A model generated the notes under the pieces. It was not told where the DNA came from, ran no database searches, and saw only the letters and a program-made list of their open reading frames with translations. Shown one piece after another: positions 19,374-29,221 of a stretch of DNA of 64,000 nt. The translations under genes and the position numbers were made by a program. Source of the stretch: DATKRB01 sp963794215 (GTDB lineage Bacteria; Actinomycetota; Acidimicrobiia; Acidimicrobiales; RAAP-2); NCBI GenBank assembly GCA_963794215.1, contig CAWCCQ010000001.1:310001-374000 (forward strand), given 5' to 3'. Position 1 is the first letter of the stretch. Every line of letters begins with the position of its first letter.

Positions 19374-20876
19374 ATGGAAGGACGCAATGGAAGGAAACCG
19401 TTGACCACCACTGAACCGGGGTTGGCCGGCTCGACGAACCGCCGGCGCTGGATCGTGGTGGTCGTGCTCTGCGTGGGGCAGCTGATGATCGTGCTCGACG
19501 GCACCGTCGTCAACGTGGCATTGCCGATCATCCAGCGAGACCTGCACTTCTCGCAGGCCTCGCTGGCGTGGGTCATCAACGCCTATCTCCTCACCTTCGG
19601 TGGCCTACTCTTACTCGCCGGACGCCTGGGGGACCTGATTGGTCGCCGGCGGATGTTCCTGGCCGGGCTGGGGGCCTTCGTGGTGTCGTCGGTCCTGTGC
19701 GGCTTGGCGCCAAGTGCCGCTGCGCTCGTCATCGCCCGCTTCGTCCAGGGGATCGGCGCGGCGATGGTCTCTTCGATGGTTCTCGGGATCATCTCGCCGA
19801 TGTTCCCCGAACCGAGGGAGCGGACCAGGGCGCTCAGTGTCTACGCCTTCGTCGCCGTCGGCGGCGCCTCGCTCGGCTTGGTCCTCGGCGGGGCGATCAC
19901 CGAGCTCTTGAGCTGGCACTGGATCTTCTTCATCAACGCCCCGGTGGGGGTCGCCGCCCTTGTCCTCGGGACCCTGCTGCTGAAGGAGCAACCCGGGTTG
20001 GGTCTCGCTCAGGGGGCGGACTTCGGCGGGGCCGTGTTGGTTACCGGTGCCCCGATGCTGGCGGTCTACGGCCTAGTCAATGCCGGTAGCCACAGCTGGG
20101 GCTCGCTGTCGACCCTTGTCCCGCTCGGCTTGTCGGTCGTCCTGGCGGCGACTTTCCTCCTCGTCGAAGGGCGGGTCCGAACGCCGTTGATACCGCTGCG
20201 CATCTTCCGGCATCACAACCTGGTCAGTGCGGCGGCGGTTCGAACGCTGTTCCCGATGGGCGCGTTCGGGATGAACTTCCTCGGCGCCCTCTACCTCCAG
20301 CACGTGCTCGACTACAGCGCGCTCCGCACCGGTCTGGCCTTCCTGCCAAGCACCGCGATGACCGGGATCTTCTCTTTGACCATCACCCCCCGACTGGTGA
20401 GGAGGTTCGCCCTCAAGCACCTGGTGGTGACCGGGCTGGTCCTCGTCACCGCCGGGTTGCTCTGGTTCACCAGGATCCCGGTGTACGGCGGGTTTGAGTC
20501 GGTCGTCCTGCCGACGATGATCCTCACCGGGGCCGGCTTCGGGCTGGTGTTCATGCCCAGCGTGGCGATCGCCATGTCCGACGCCAGTGCGGACGAGGCC
20601 GGCGTGGCGTCGGGGTTGACGAACGTGTCGGTGCAGCTGGGCGCGTCGATCGGCGTGGCCGCCCTGGCCACCATCGCCACCTCCCGAACCGCTCACCTGC
20701 TGGCGGAGCACGTGGTCCCCAAGGTCGCGCTGACCGAGGGCTACCGGCTTGCCCTCTTGGTGGCCGCAGGATGCACCTCGGCGAGCCTGTTGGCGGCGGC
20801 GGTCCTGCTGCGCTCGGTCCGTCCCGCCCAGAACACGGCTGCAGTAGAGGTCGAACCGGTTGGCCTCGGTCATTGA
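19374..20876 (+). CDS. DHA2-family (EmrB/QacA-like) MFS drug exporter
   Basis: A proton-coupled multidrug exporter of about 500 residues and 14 membrane helices. Typical elements: helix 1 ending in GQLMIVLDGTVVNVALP, LAWVINAYLLTFGGLLLLAGRLGDLIGRRR (motif A), FVQGIGAAMVSSMVLG (motif C region), and the long C-terminal half to RLALLVAAGCTSASLLAAAVLL. The frame is open from 19185, but the basic lead-in shows that translation starts at ATG 19374 or at TTG 19401, which has GGAAGG just upstream. No regulator is adjacent. The substrate is unknown. No break is seen, in contrast to the second DHA2 gene at 56.8-59.5 kb. Confidence 0.9.
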   Translation: MEGRNGRKPLTTTEPGLAGSTNRRRWIVVVVLCVGQLMIVLDGTVVNVALPIIQRDLHFSQASLAWVINAYLLTFGGLLLLAGRLGDLIGRRRMFLAGLGAFVVSSVLCGLAPSAAALVIARFVQGIGAAMVSSMVLGIISPMFPEPRERTRALSVYAFVAVGGASLGLVLGGAITELLSWHWIFFINAPVGVAALVLGTLLLKEQPGLGLAQGADFGGAVLVTGAPMLAVYGLVNAGSHSWGSLSTLVPLGLSVVLAATFLLVEGRVRTPLIPLRIFRHHNLVSAAAVRTLFPMGAFGMNFLGALYLQHVLDYSALRTGLAFLPSTAMTGIFSLTITPRLVRRFALKHLVVTGLVLVTAGLLWFTRIPVYGGFESVVLPTMILTGAGFGLVFMPSVAIAMSDASADEAGVASGLTNVSVQLGASIGVAALATIATSRTAHLLAEHVVPKVALTEGYRLALLVAAGCTSASLLAAAVLLRSVRPAQNTAAVEVEPVGLGH

Positions 20877-21225
20877 CGCTCCGAGCTACCCCGGGCGTTG
20901 CGCCACTGAGGCCCCGAGCGGCCGGGATACGAAGAAATTTCCGGCCCGATAATCGCACCTATTGTCCAGTGCGATGAGTGGCGCCCGGTGTAACGCGCGA
21001 TAAGGAACCCCTGTCGACCGCATCCTTCGCTAAGACCGGGTTCGAGGTCGAACACAGGCGGCTCGGAACACCCACAGGAAGGCAGTGGGGGCACTCGCCC
21101 GAAGAGTCTCTACGTCATGCAGAGGGTGAAGCGCGAGGAGGCCAAAACAGGCTTCCTGCGAGCCGCTCCGAGGACTGGCAGCGGTTGCACGGTAGGCAGC
21201 GACCTAACATCGGGAGCCAGGAACC
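20877..21225. other. intergenic stretch with small inverted repeat
   Basis: Between the exporter and the acyltransferase. ATCGCAC (20952-20958) and GTGCGAT (20969-20975) form a 7-bp inverted repeat with a 10-base loop, and CGATAAG occurs near 20998. A weak terminator is possible; there is no T-run. Confidence 0.4.
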
Positions 21226-23441
21226 GTGACCACGGACCCGTCGACACCACACGAGCGCGGTCGTCGCCATCGAGGCGGCGATTTTCGACCTGATATCGAA
21301 GGGCTGCGTGCCGTCGCCATTCTCGCCGTGGTCGCGTACCACGCCGGCCTGTCGATCATTCCCGGTGGTTACGTCGGTGTCGACGTCTTCTTCGTGATCT
21401 CGGGGTTCTTGATCACCGACCATCTGGTCCGCGAGCTCGCCGAGAGGGGCGGCGTCGCTTTCGGGGCGTTCTACGCCCGGCGTGCTCGGCGCCTGCTTCC
21501 CTCGGCCCTGCTGGTCATCGGGGTCACTGTCGCCGTCTCTTGCGTTGTCCTTCCCCCGCTTCAGGCCATGGCGGTGGCCAAGGACGGACTCGCTAACGCG
21601 TTTTACGTGGGGAACTACCGTTACGCCCTACAGGCCACGAACTACCTGAGCGCCAGCGGCCCTGTCTCGCCGCTGCTCAACTATTGGTCCCTCGGAGTGG
21701 AGGAGCAGTTCTACCTGCGTGTGGCCGGCGCTCCTCTGGGCCGCCTCTCTGGTCTGGTGGCGACGGTCCACGCGAACGGGACGGGCCCCGCAGCGCAAGA
21801 TCCAGCCCCTGTTCTCGACCGTCTTCGCGGCGATGGCGCTCCTGGCGACCTGCTCCCTGGCCTCTTCGATCTGGTTGACTCGAGCCAACGAGCCCTGGGC
21901 CTTCTTCTCGCTCCCAACTCGGGCCTGGGAACTGGCCGTCGGGGGCCTCCTGGCCCTCGTTGCCCGCCGGCTTGGCCGACTGCCGGCCGGTGGGGCATCT
22001 CGTGCTCAGCTGGGCGGGATCGGGGCCATCGTCTTTTCGGTCGTCACCTTCACGTCGGGCACCCCGTTCCCGGGCGCGGCCGCCCTCGTCCCGGTGGCCG
22101 GCGCCGCCGCGGTGGTCGCCGGCGGCTGCGCCCGCCCCCGACTGGGCGCGGTCTGGCTGCTCCGCCGCCGGCCTCTTCAGGTCATCGGGCGCGTCTCGTA
22201 CACCTGGTACCTCTGGCATTGGCCGGCATTGGTCCTCGCTCCCTGGATCGTCGGCCACCGATTAAGCGTGTGGGGCAACGTTGCCGTTTGCGGCCTCGCC
22301 TTGGTGCTGGCCGGCGTAACGACGATGCTCCTCGAGCGCCCGCTCCAGCGGGCTTCATGGCTGGTCCGGCCCCGGCGGAGCCTCCTCCTGACGGTGGGGC
22401 TGAGCGGGGCTCTTATCGCCACCATCCTGCTCTCGACGGCAGCACTCCCTTCTCTCGCTGGGAGCGGGCACGCCCGCGCCGCCAAGCTCTCAATCCAGCG
22501 GCTGAGAGAGCGGAGCAGGCGCGGGCGAGAGCGCCATCGACTCAGCTGCTTTCGCCGCTCAGAGTCTGACGAACCTGGTCCAATCCGACGTTGCCCAATC
22601 GGTAGGAATCCAAGACGTCCCGGCCAACCTCATACCGAGCCTGGCCGACGCCGTCGCGGACGAGGCGGCTCCCTTCGTCGACGGCTGTTTCGACGGGTTC
22701 ACCGAGAACTCGGTCAACCCGTGCAACTACGGCGACGTTACCGCGCCGCCCTCGAAGACCGTCGTCCTCTTCGGCGATTCCCACGCCCTGATGTGGTTCC
22801 CGGCCTTCGACAACCTCGCCAACCAGTACGGGTGGCACCTGATTCCCCAGGCCAAGGCGACGTGCCCCCCCATCAACATCACCGTCTACAGTCCCAGCCT
22901 CGGCGAGTGGTACACCGGGTGCAACCAGTGGCGGGCCGCTGTGGTGGCCCGAATCCAGGCCCTGCACCCGGCCCTCGTCGTCCTCGGGTTCTCCCGTGAG
23001 TACGGGATCCCCGATGACCACGTCGTAGTGGATGGAACGGCCTGGATGCAGGGGCTGTCCTCCATGATGACGACGTTGCGGGCCACGGGCGCCCAGGTCG
23101 TCTTGATGGGTGATGTCCCATATCCGCAGACCGGGCTCGTGCCGGACTGCCTCTCGGTCCATCTCACCGATACCACGGCTTGCACGATGCCCAAGCAGTA
23201 CCCCTATTTCAATCCGTCGGGCGTCGGCCAAGAGGAGGCCGTGTCTGCCGCTGCGGGGGCCAACTACATCGATACACAGCCCTGGTTCTGTGCCGGCAAC
23301 ACCTGTGCCGTCATCGTCAACAACATCCTCATCTACCGCGACGACAACCACATCACCGACACCTACGCCTCTTGGCTGACACCCGTCATTGGGGCAGACC
23401 TTGAGGTGGCCACGGAGGGACTTCTTGGGACTCCGCCGTAG
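21226..23441 (+). pseudogene. acyltransferase-3 / SGNH (OafA-like) membrane protein, several frameshifts
   Basis: An O-acyltransferase of the OafA/YrhL type: an acyltransferase-3 membrane domain (IEGLRAVAILAVVAYHAG with the catalytic-type His, GGYVGVDVFFVISGFLIT, NYWSLGVEEQFYL) followed by a secreted SGNH esterase domain (VVLFGDSHALMW near 22770; DDNHITDTYASWL near the end with the Asp-His pair). One extra base at about 21719 breaks it before VWPALLWAASLVWW, and the linker at about 22470-22520 shifts frame again, probably twice. The SGNH part is then clean to 23441. Expected to acylate cell-surface polysaccharide or lipid. GTG 21226 is the start. Confidence 0.87.
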
Positions 23442-23658
23442 GAGGTCGCAAAGAAGAGAGCGGTGCTCGTCGAGTTTTCCGACAACTGTCGGGCTGATGG
23501 TACGCTCGATAACTTCCGTCTATCGCTCTGCGCGCCGACTGCCGGCCTCGGTCACCTCCGCGCGATAAGTGCTGCGTTCGACACGGCGTGAGCCACGGTC
23601 GTACCGTCGTGAGCGTGAGCATTGACGATCAGGGCGGCCACAGGTCCCCCTGGACGAC

Positions 23659-24450
23659 ATGGGTATTCGGTCGACCAGCTTCGGGGCGGCCGCCCAGATC
23701 TACGAGACATTCCGTCCCGGCCCGCCAGTCGAGGCCGTGCGTTGGCTCTTCCCCGAAATCATCGAAACGGCGGTCGACGTCGGGGCCGGCACCGGCGCCT
23801 TGTCCCGCCTGCTCACCGACGTGGCCTTGCACGTCATCGCGGTGGACCCCGATCCCAACATGCGTCAGGTGCTGGCAGCTTCCGTTCCAGGGATCGTTGT
23901 ACTCGACGGAAGAGACGAGGCACTCCCGGTAGCCGACAACTCAGTCGACGGCGTTGTCGCGTCCTCATCGTGGCATTGGGTCGACCCAGCAGCACGCCTG
24001 CGCGAGGCCGCCCGGGTCCTGCACCCTGGCGGAACCCTGGCTGCGATGTCGAGCGGACCGGATCCGGACGGAGCATTCATGCGCCAGGCGCAGGCAGCCC
24101 TGGCGAACGCGGAAGGCGATCGCGCCCTGCGGGGCACGGTCACCGGGGAGTTCACACCGGAGAACCTGACACTTAGTGTCCTCGATGGTTTCCCCTTCGG
24201 TGACCCTGAGCACCGGCGATTCGCTTGGACGTTGCCGCTCACCGCGGACAAGCTGATCGGATTGCTGGGCACGCTGAGTTGGATCATCATTATGGACGAC
24301 GATGACCGCGAGCACGTGTTCGACAGGGCGCGGCGATTGCTGCGCGACTTTCTCGGCATTGAGAGCGAAGTGACGGTGGACGTCGACTTCATATGCGATG
24401 TGTATCGGACTGAGCGATCAAGCCCAGAGATCGCCCTCAACGACCGGTAG
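23659..24450 (+). CDS. class I SAM-dependent methyltransferase
   Basis: A 263-residue Rossmann-fold methyltransferase. Motif I is AVDVGAGTGALSRLL (about 38-52), motif II region HVIAVDPDPNMRQVL, post-motif DEALPVADNSVDGVVASSSWHWVDP and motif III ARVLHPGGTLAAM. This arrangement (N-terminal FGAAAQIYETFRP, then HWVDP) matches the broad methyltransferase domain 11 group with unknown substrates. ATG 23659 directly precedes the conserved start. Monocistronic; no partner gene indicates the substrate. Confidence 0.85.
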   Translation: MGIRSTSFGAAAQIYETFRPGPPVEAVRWLFPEIIETAVDVGAGTGALSRLLTDVALHVIAVDPDPNMRQVLAASVPGIVVLDGRDEALPVADNSVDGVVASSSWHWVDPAARLREAARVLHPGGTLAAMSSGPDPDGAFMRQAQAALANAEGDRALRGTVTGEFTPENLTLSVLDGFPFGDPEHRRFAWTLPLTADKLIGLLGTLSWIIIMDDDDREHVFDRARRLLRDFLGIESEVTVDVDFICDVYRTERSSPEIALNDR

Positions 24451-24953
24451 GCGGAGAGCCACGGGGTCGCCGATGTTGCCGGCCTTGACCTTCGCCTCGC
24501 GATTCCGGCGGATCGCTCTCGAAAAAAAATGGTCCCATCAACCGAACAACCGACAAGTACCACCATCGACAGGATCGATAGTGGTGAGGCGGCCGATAAG
24601 AAGCGCGTCTCGTCGAGTCCGAGACGCACGGCCGTCAATGTTCGCTAGGCAAAGCTGCCTTACCTGGCGCTAGAGGTATTGGCTATCGCCGGCCCAGTCG
24701 CATTGCGGCGCCCGGTTGAACAGGTGGTGGCCGCGCCTGGGCCCCTTTACGAGCGAGTCTTGGCTAGTGTCAAATTCCCGTACCCGCACGAAGCTATGGC
24801 TCCGGCAGGCCTGCAACACTGCTGACCCATCAGGCGGTCTTCTTGCGTACGGCCCTTGGGGGCGGCGAAGCACCGTGCTCCCTTGACCCGCTGGTCCTCG
24901 ATTGCCCCGACCGCCGGGTCAGGGAACACGCTCGTGTCCTAGAGTGCAGGGGA
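24451..24953. other. intergenic stretch, no gene recognised
   Basis: Five hundred bases between the methyltransferase and the next small gene. It contains an eight-A run near 24524, GGATCGATAGT near 24572 and CGATAAG at about 24593. No gene was seen. Confidence 0.45.
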
Positions 24954-25298
24954 GTGGAAGCTAGCCCTGCTCCGCGGCCACGGCTTGAGCCAATCGAGGC
25001 CTACGACCCGCAATTCGTACAGTCGTACACCGCGATACGCGAGCGCATCTTGAAAGACGGGGCCATTCCGGCCAAGTACAAGATTTTCATGGGCATCGTC
25101 ACCGACGCGATCGCAGCCCATCCGGACGGCGTCACGGAGCTCGCCGACGTCGCTCGTGCCGCCGGCGCCACGGAGGCCGAGATCGCTGAGGCGGTCGAAG
25201 TCGGATACTTGTACGGCGGCACTGCGGCGCTCGTGATGGGAACGAACGCATTCATCCGAACGGACAAGCCCGACCAGGATACGAGAGCCGGCTCGTAG
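24954..25298 (+). CDS. carboxymuconolactone decarboxylase-like (AhpD fold) protein
   Basis: A 114-residue helical protein of the carboxymuconolactone decarboxylase superfamily: FVQSYTAIRERILKDGAIPAKYKIFMGIVTDAIAAHPDGV, then AARAAGATEAEIAEAVEVGYLYGGTAALVMGTNAF. The redox CXXC is absent. The open frame extends to 24843, but the similar part begins at the GTG at 24954, which overlaps an AGGGGA ribosome site. It differs clearly from the other member at 11.3 kb, so the two are not recent copies. Function unknown. Confidence 0.8.
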   Translation: MEASPAPRPRLEPIEAYDPQFVQSYTAIRERILKDGAIPAKYKIFMGIVTDAIAAHPDGVTELADVARAAGATEAEIAEAVEVGYLYGGTAALVMGTNAFIRTDKPDQDTRAGS

Positions 25299-25718
25299 CA
25301 GGTCCGATCCTGTTGTGGCCCAGATCACCTTTCACATGAGTGCCGCCTGACCTGCATCGACGGCTGTCGTTGTAGGTCCAGATCGGCGTCGATAACTACT
25401 ACCGAAGCTTCGGGTTCGACGCCCGAAGCCCTCTGGCGAGGAGACGGCCCGATTAGGGCACGGTAGCGCTGGCGCATCACTGCTCTGGTCGGGGTGTTGC
25501 TGCTAGAGATCACCTGCGCCGTGGGCCTTTTAGCACAGACCGCTCGCAGTGGTGCCAGGCTTGAAGGCTTGACAGTCTGGAAACATGGTGACGCGATGGC
25601 CTAGCCGGCGATCAGTCAAGGCCGGAATGTTGCGCAGAGAGGCCAAGGAGTCGACCCTGCGATCCCGACGCCAGCGCTAAGACATTGCGGGCCGCCCACG
25701 AACCGGTGACCGGTCCCG
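25299..25718. other. intergenic stretch, no gene recognised
   Basis: A convergent gap of about 420 bases. The frames present are shadows without recognisable families. No clear terminator hairpin was noticed. Confidence 0.4.
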
Positions 25719-26158
25719 TCAGTCGATTCGCTCGGCCAGGGCCACGATGATTCCCTCCGGCCCCCGAACGTAGGCCATGCGCCAGATCTGCTCGTACTCG
25801 CCAACGCCGCCGATCAGGCCGTAGCCATCCGCGACAGGCGATCGAGGACCGCCTGGAGGTTATTCACTTCGAACGCGACGTTGCGCAACCCGAGCTCGTT
25901 GGCCATGGCGGCGGGCGATGTCGGCTCGAGGTCTGGTCGGATGAAGCTCGACAACTCCAGCCCGGTACCACCGTCGGGCGGGCGCAGCAAGACGATCTCG
26001 GTACGGGAGTCGGGTATGCCGCAGACGGTGTCCAGGAACTCGCCCTCCATGAACATTCTGCCCTCAAGCTCGAAACCGAGCCCGACGAAGAACGCCGACA
26101 CCGTGTCGAGGTCCTCAACCGTGATGCCGACGTGGTCGAAACGTCGAATATTCGACAT
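25719..26158 (-). pseudogene. VOC-family (glyoxalase/dioxygenase fold) protein, one frameshift
   Basis: A single-domain vicinal-oxygen-chelate protein of about 145 residues. It reads RFDHVGITVEDLDTVSAFFVGLGFELEGRMFMEGEFLDTVCG, TEIVLLRPPDGGTGLELSSFI and LRNVAFEVNNLQAVLDRLSR. At about 25830 one base is missing; the next frame continues DGYGLIGGVGEYEQIWRMAYVRGPEGIIVALAERID, the expected family ending, stopping at 25719. Likely metal ligands are the His of FDHVG, the Glu of GLELS and the Glu of PEGII. Substrate unknown. ATG 26158 is the start. Confidence 0.83.
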
Positions 26159-26789
26159 TGGTGCATCCTTCAGCGCTCGGGAATCCGCTTCTCCTGCACA
26201 CTCTCTCTGATACGGGACGCAGGCGACACCGCAATTCCGTTGCCCGCCGGGAACAACGATGGGTGTTAGAGGGTTGCGAACGGCGCGACACTTATCGCCG
26301 CTCCAGTGCCGTACACGCCGAGTGGTCGTCGGACCAGTGGTCCCCACGACTCCTCCCGTCGGCGGCTGGGTCCGCCATGCGGCAGTCTCCCGTCTTGTCG
26401 ACCCGACCTGGTACCAACATCGTGGCTGGGGGCGTAGGTGGGCGAGGACGGCGCGGCTGGGCCGCACCATCCAGAACGATGACGCCCGCTGCCGCGACGA
26501 GGAGGCCCGAGCGCTGGCGCAGCGCGATGCTCTCCTCGAGCGCAGCAGCGCCCCGGGCTGTCGTGGGCGAGCCGTGCCTCAACCACGACCTCTCCGGCTC
26601 TTCAGCTGCCTGCGCCTCCCAGTCGAGCAGCTCAGCGACTGCGGCACGCCCACCTCATCGAAGGCACCTTGCCGCGACCGCGTAGTTTGCGGCCTTCGGT
26701 TAGTAGGTTCGATTGACTCATGACAACCGAGAGGCTCGCACCGGGTGGCGCTCATTCCCGGCCCAGATGGGCGATATTGCTGGTGGCTG
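26159..26789. other. intergenic stretch with one doubtful small frame
   Basis: No recognised gene in this 630-base gap. A minus-strand frame ending at 26292, open from about 26640, reads LLDWEAQAAEEPERSWLRHG and then a short hydrophobic run (GLLVAAAGVIVL). It could be a small membrane protein but lacks a good start and similarity to anything known to me. Confidence 0.35.
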
Positions 26790-27720
26790 TCAAGAGCCGA
26801 TTGCCGGCATGAACGAGGGCACACCAGTGTCGCGGTTCTTGAAGAGCTCGTCCCTTTTGGCCCGGATGGCCTCGATGGTCCAGTCGACATTACCCGATTC
26901 GATCTCCGTGACCGGTCGGAAGCCTTGCACCAGCTGAATGCGCTCGCCGTGGATGGAGAAGATCTGCCCGGTGACGTCTTTCGCCTCGTCCGAGCAGAGC
27001 CATGCGACCATCGGAGCGATCTGCTTCGGCGCGGACGGATCGTACGCGTTCGGGTCCTTCTTCTCGGCATTCTCGTCGATCGGGAGGACCGTACCGATCA
27101 GGCGGGTGGCGGCGAACGGGGCGATAGCGTTCACGCGGCAACCGATCCGCTGCAGGTCCCGCGCCATCGTGATGGCCGAGCGCGGCGGATCCTGCCTTGG
27201 CCGCCGCGTAGTTCGCCTGACCGCCGTTGGAGTAGAGCCCCGACTCCGACGATGTGTTGATGATCACGCCGTTCTGCGGCTGATCAGTGGCCTTGAACTG
27301 CTCCCGCCAGTACGCGGCGGCGTGGCGGGACGGAGCAAATGTGCCCTTGAGGACGACGTTGAGGACGACGTCCCACTCCTCCTCCTCCATGTTGAACGTC
27401 ATTCGATCGCGCAGGATGCCGGCATTATTGACCAGGATGTCGAGGCGGCCGAATGTGGCGACCGCCTGTTGCACCATAGCTTCGGCAGCCTTCCAGTCGG
27501 CAACATTGGCCCCATTGACGGCCGCCTTGCCACCGATCGCCTCGATCTCCTCGACGACCGACTGCGCAGGCGTCAGGTCGGCTCCTTCTCCGCGCCCGTC
27601 TCCGCCAAGGTCGTTGACTAGGACACTGGCACCTTCCTTGGCCATGAGGAGAGCGTGCTCACGTCCTATGCCGCGGCCAGCACCGGTGATCACGGCGACC
27701 TTGCCGTCAAGAAGTCCCAT
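26790..27720 (-). pseudogene. short-chain dehydrogenase/reductase, one frameshift
   Basis: A classical SDR oxidoreductase of about 309 residues, resembling the 17-beta-HSD type 4 / FabG4-like group acting on 3-hydroxyacyl-CoA or steroid-type substrates. The cofactor motif is TGAGRGIG, then LVNDLGGDGRGEGADLTPAQ, NNAGILRD, and the catalytic Ser (IINTSSESGLYSNGGQ) and YxxxK (NYAAAKAG). At about 27172 one extra base shifts to ITMARDLQRIGCRVNAIAP, ending at 26790. The long tail PSAPKQIAPMVAWLCSDEAKDVTGQ is typical. ATG 27720 (MGLLDGK) is the better start than the upstream ATG at 27756. Confidence 0.87.
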
Positions 27721-27848
27721 CGATCCTCTCCCCTGTTCGTTCCGGGTCAGCGGCACACCTTAGCGTCCAGAGGCAACGTTCGGTCGCTGGTCGTTCGGCT
27801 TCGCAGGTCTCGGCCTCATCCAGTAACCGCTGCAGATGGTGCGTCCCG

Positions 27849-27890
27849 CGCTTGCAGGGACACCTCCACTCGGAGGTGTCCCTGCAAGCG
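27849..27890. repeat. perfect 19-bp inverted repeat, 4-base loop
   Basis: The left arm 27849-27867 (CGCTTGCAGGGACACCTCC) is the exact reverse complement of 27872-27890, with loop ACTC. It lies 130 bases upstream of the SDR start. No T-run follows on either strand, so it is not a classic terminator. Confidence 0.85.
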
Positions 27891-28395
27891 ATGAACGAAG
27901 CGCCCTTCGGCGAATGGTTATCCAAGCTAATTTCCTAGTGAGGCGACGCTCGTGATCAACCTGCACCGGACGATTGGGAATGTCGCCGCGGAGGTCGCCA
28001 GGCGTCGACTAGCAGACTCTCGCTAACTGTGGCCCGCTGACTCTGTCCTCTTCTCCTCACACGGCGGAGTCGTCCGCGCTACGGAGGGCAATAGGCGATC
28101 AAACCCAAGAGTGGCGTCAGCTGACGGAACCGCGAACTAGGCGGCAGTTGGGGAACGAATGGTCGAATTCTTCGGCTGATCGAACTAAATGGGCCGCTTC
28201 GGGCCTGGTCGGCATCGGTCCGGAGTTGCTAACGCACAAAACGCTGACTTCCGATGTCGGTGTCAGCCGTCTTTGACCCTCGAGGACAAGGTATGACCCT
28301 GTTCTCATTCGCTGCATTGAAGCGGAGAGCCAGCCGGTGCCTACTGGCGATCTTCGCTCCATGGCGCTCACCGGCCATCTACGATACCGGGCCTA

Positions 28396-28482
28396 TTTGA
28401 GGGTCGTCCGCGGTGATCTGGCGCCACCACGTCCCGGAGATCGTACGCCGTCGTCCCGCACCGCCATTTATTCCCAGCATCG
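28396..28482. repeat. degenerate repeat family, copy 2 (partial)
   Basis: Starts with GGGTCGTCCGCGGTGAT and ends with ATTCCCAGCATCGTG, matching in order the left part of the copy at 10770-10860 with about the same spacing. The right half present in the other copies is not seen. Confidence 0.5.
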
Positions 28483-28667
28483 TGAGGCTGGCTAACCGGC
28501 CAAGTGGAAGGGTGGGTTCGCCTGATTGGCCACCACGCCGGGGCCCCCGCCATCCGAACCACCCGACGGCGAATATGTCCCGAGGTGGCGAAGGTCAGCG
28601 GCCGCCAGGGCTGCGATGTTGCGAGGTCGAGCGCGATTGAGGTACGGGTCGTCGGCGTTCCAAGACT

Positions 28668-28711
28668 TCGGGTGGTGACTGTATGGTTATCGGGTGGTGA
28701 CTGTATGGTTA
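28668..28711. repeat. 22-bp perfect tandem duplication
   Basis: Two adjacent copies of a 22-base unit beginning TCGGGTGGTGACTGTATGG (28668-28689 and 28690-28711). Confidence 0.85.
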
Positions 28712-28943
28712 CAGGAGGAGTCCGACGATGCCAGCGAGCCCCGGCACGCGCAGAGCGCAGCAGCTCTGCGGTCCGGCGGCGAGCCTGTCATTCGGACGGT
28801 TGCAGCCATCGCGGCTCCCGCCATGGACCACGGAGCGGCGATCCTGGCGCCCCCGCACGATGAGAATACCGCCCGTACGGAAAGTGGGATAGGTAGGCCT
28901 AGCGGTTGGCCGGGAAGGTCATCGACCCCAAGACCGACTCGCC

Positions 28944-29114
28944 ATGACGTCGAAGCTGCACATCGCGCTCTACGTGGGACTCTCGATTCGGGTGGTCGGA
29001 GCCGGTATCGCGCTCGACCAGGGCGCCAGCATTCCTAACACCGTCCTCTGGTTCGCCATACCCGTCGCGCTCGGTGTCATAGCCTCGGGCCGGACCCTCG
29101 TTCGACGCCGCTAG
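28944..29114 (+). CDS. small two-helix membrane protein, unknown family
   Basis: A 56-residue frame starting at ATG 28944. It reads MTSKLHIALYVGLSIRVVG, a short polar turn, then a second hydrophobic stretch TVLWFAIPVALGVIASG and the basic end RTLVRRR, as expected for a small helical-hairpin inner-membrane protein with a positive-inside tail. It sits 107 bases upstream of the DNA glycosylase on the same strand. No family is recognised. The regular hydrophobic pattern is the only support. Confidence 0.45.
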   Translation: MTSKLHIALYVGLSIRVVGAGIALDQGASIPNTVLWFAIPVALGVIASGRTLVRRR

Positions 29115-29221
29115 GACAGTGGCGTACCCGCAGCAACTGCCAGGAGCACACGGATGCCGAGACAGATCATCGGAAGCACCCACCCCGGTCGGGTTCCCGC
29201 CCCCTCAGCAGGCTGGTGCCG

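Larger units (their letters stand above)
27721..28943. other. 1.2-kb gene-poor stretch with hairpin and repeats
   Basis: No gene could be supported. The stretch holds a perfect 19-bp hairpin (27849-27890), the third copy of the degenerate repeat (28396-28482) and a 22-bp tandem duplication (28668-28711). The low-quality frames on both strands have no family similarity. Confidence 0.5.

Noticed and set aside
20073..20873. 266-codon minus-strand frame over the DHA2 exporter
   Set aside because: Antisense shadow with very biased composition.
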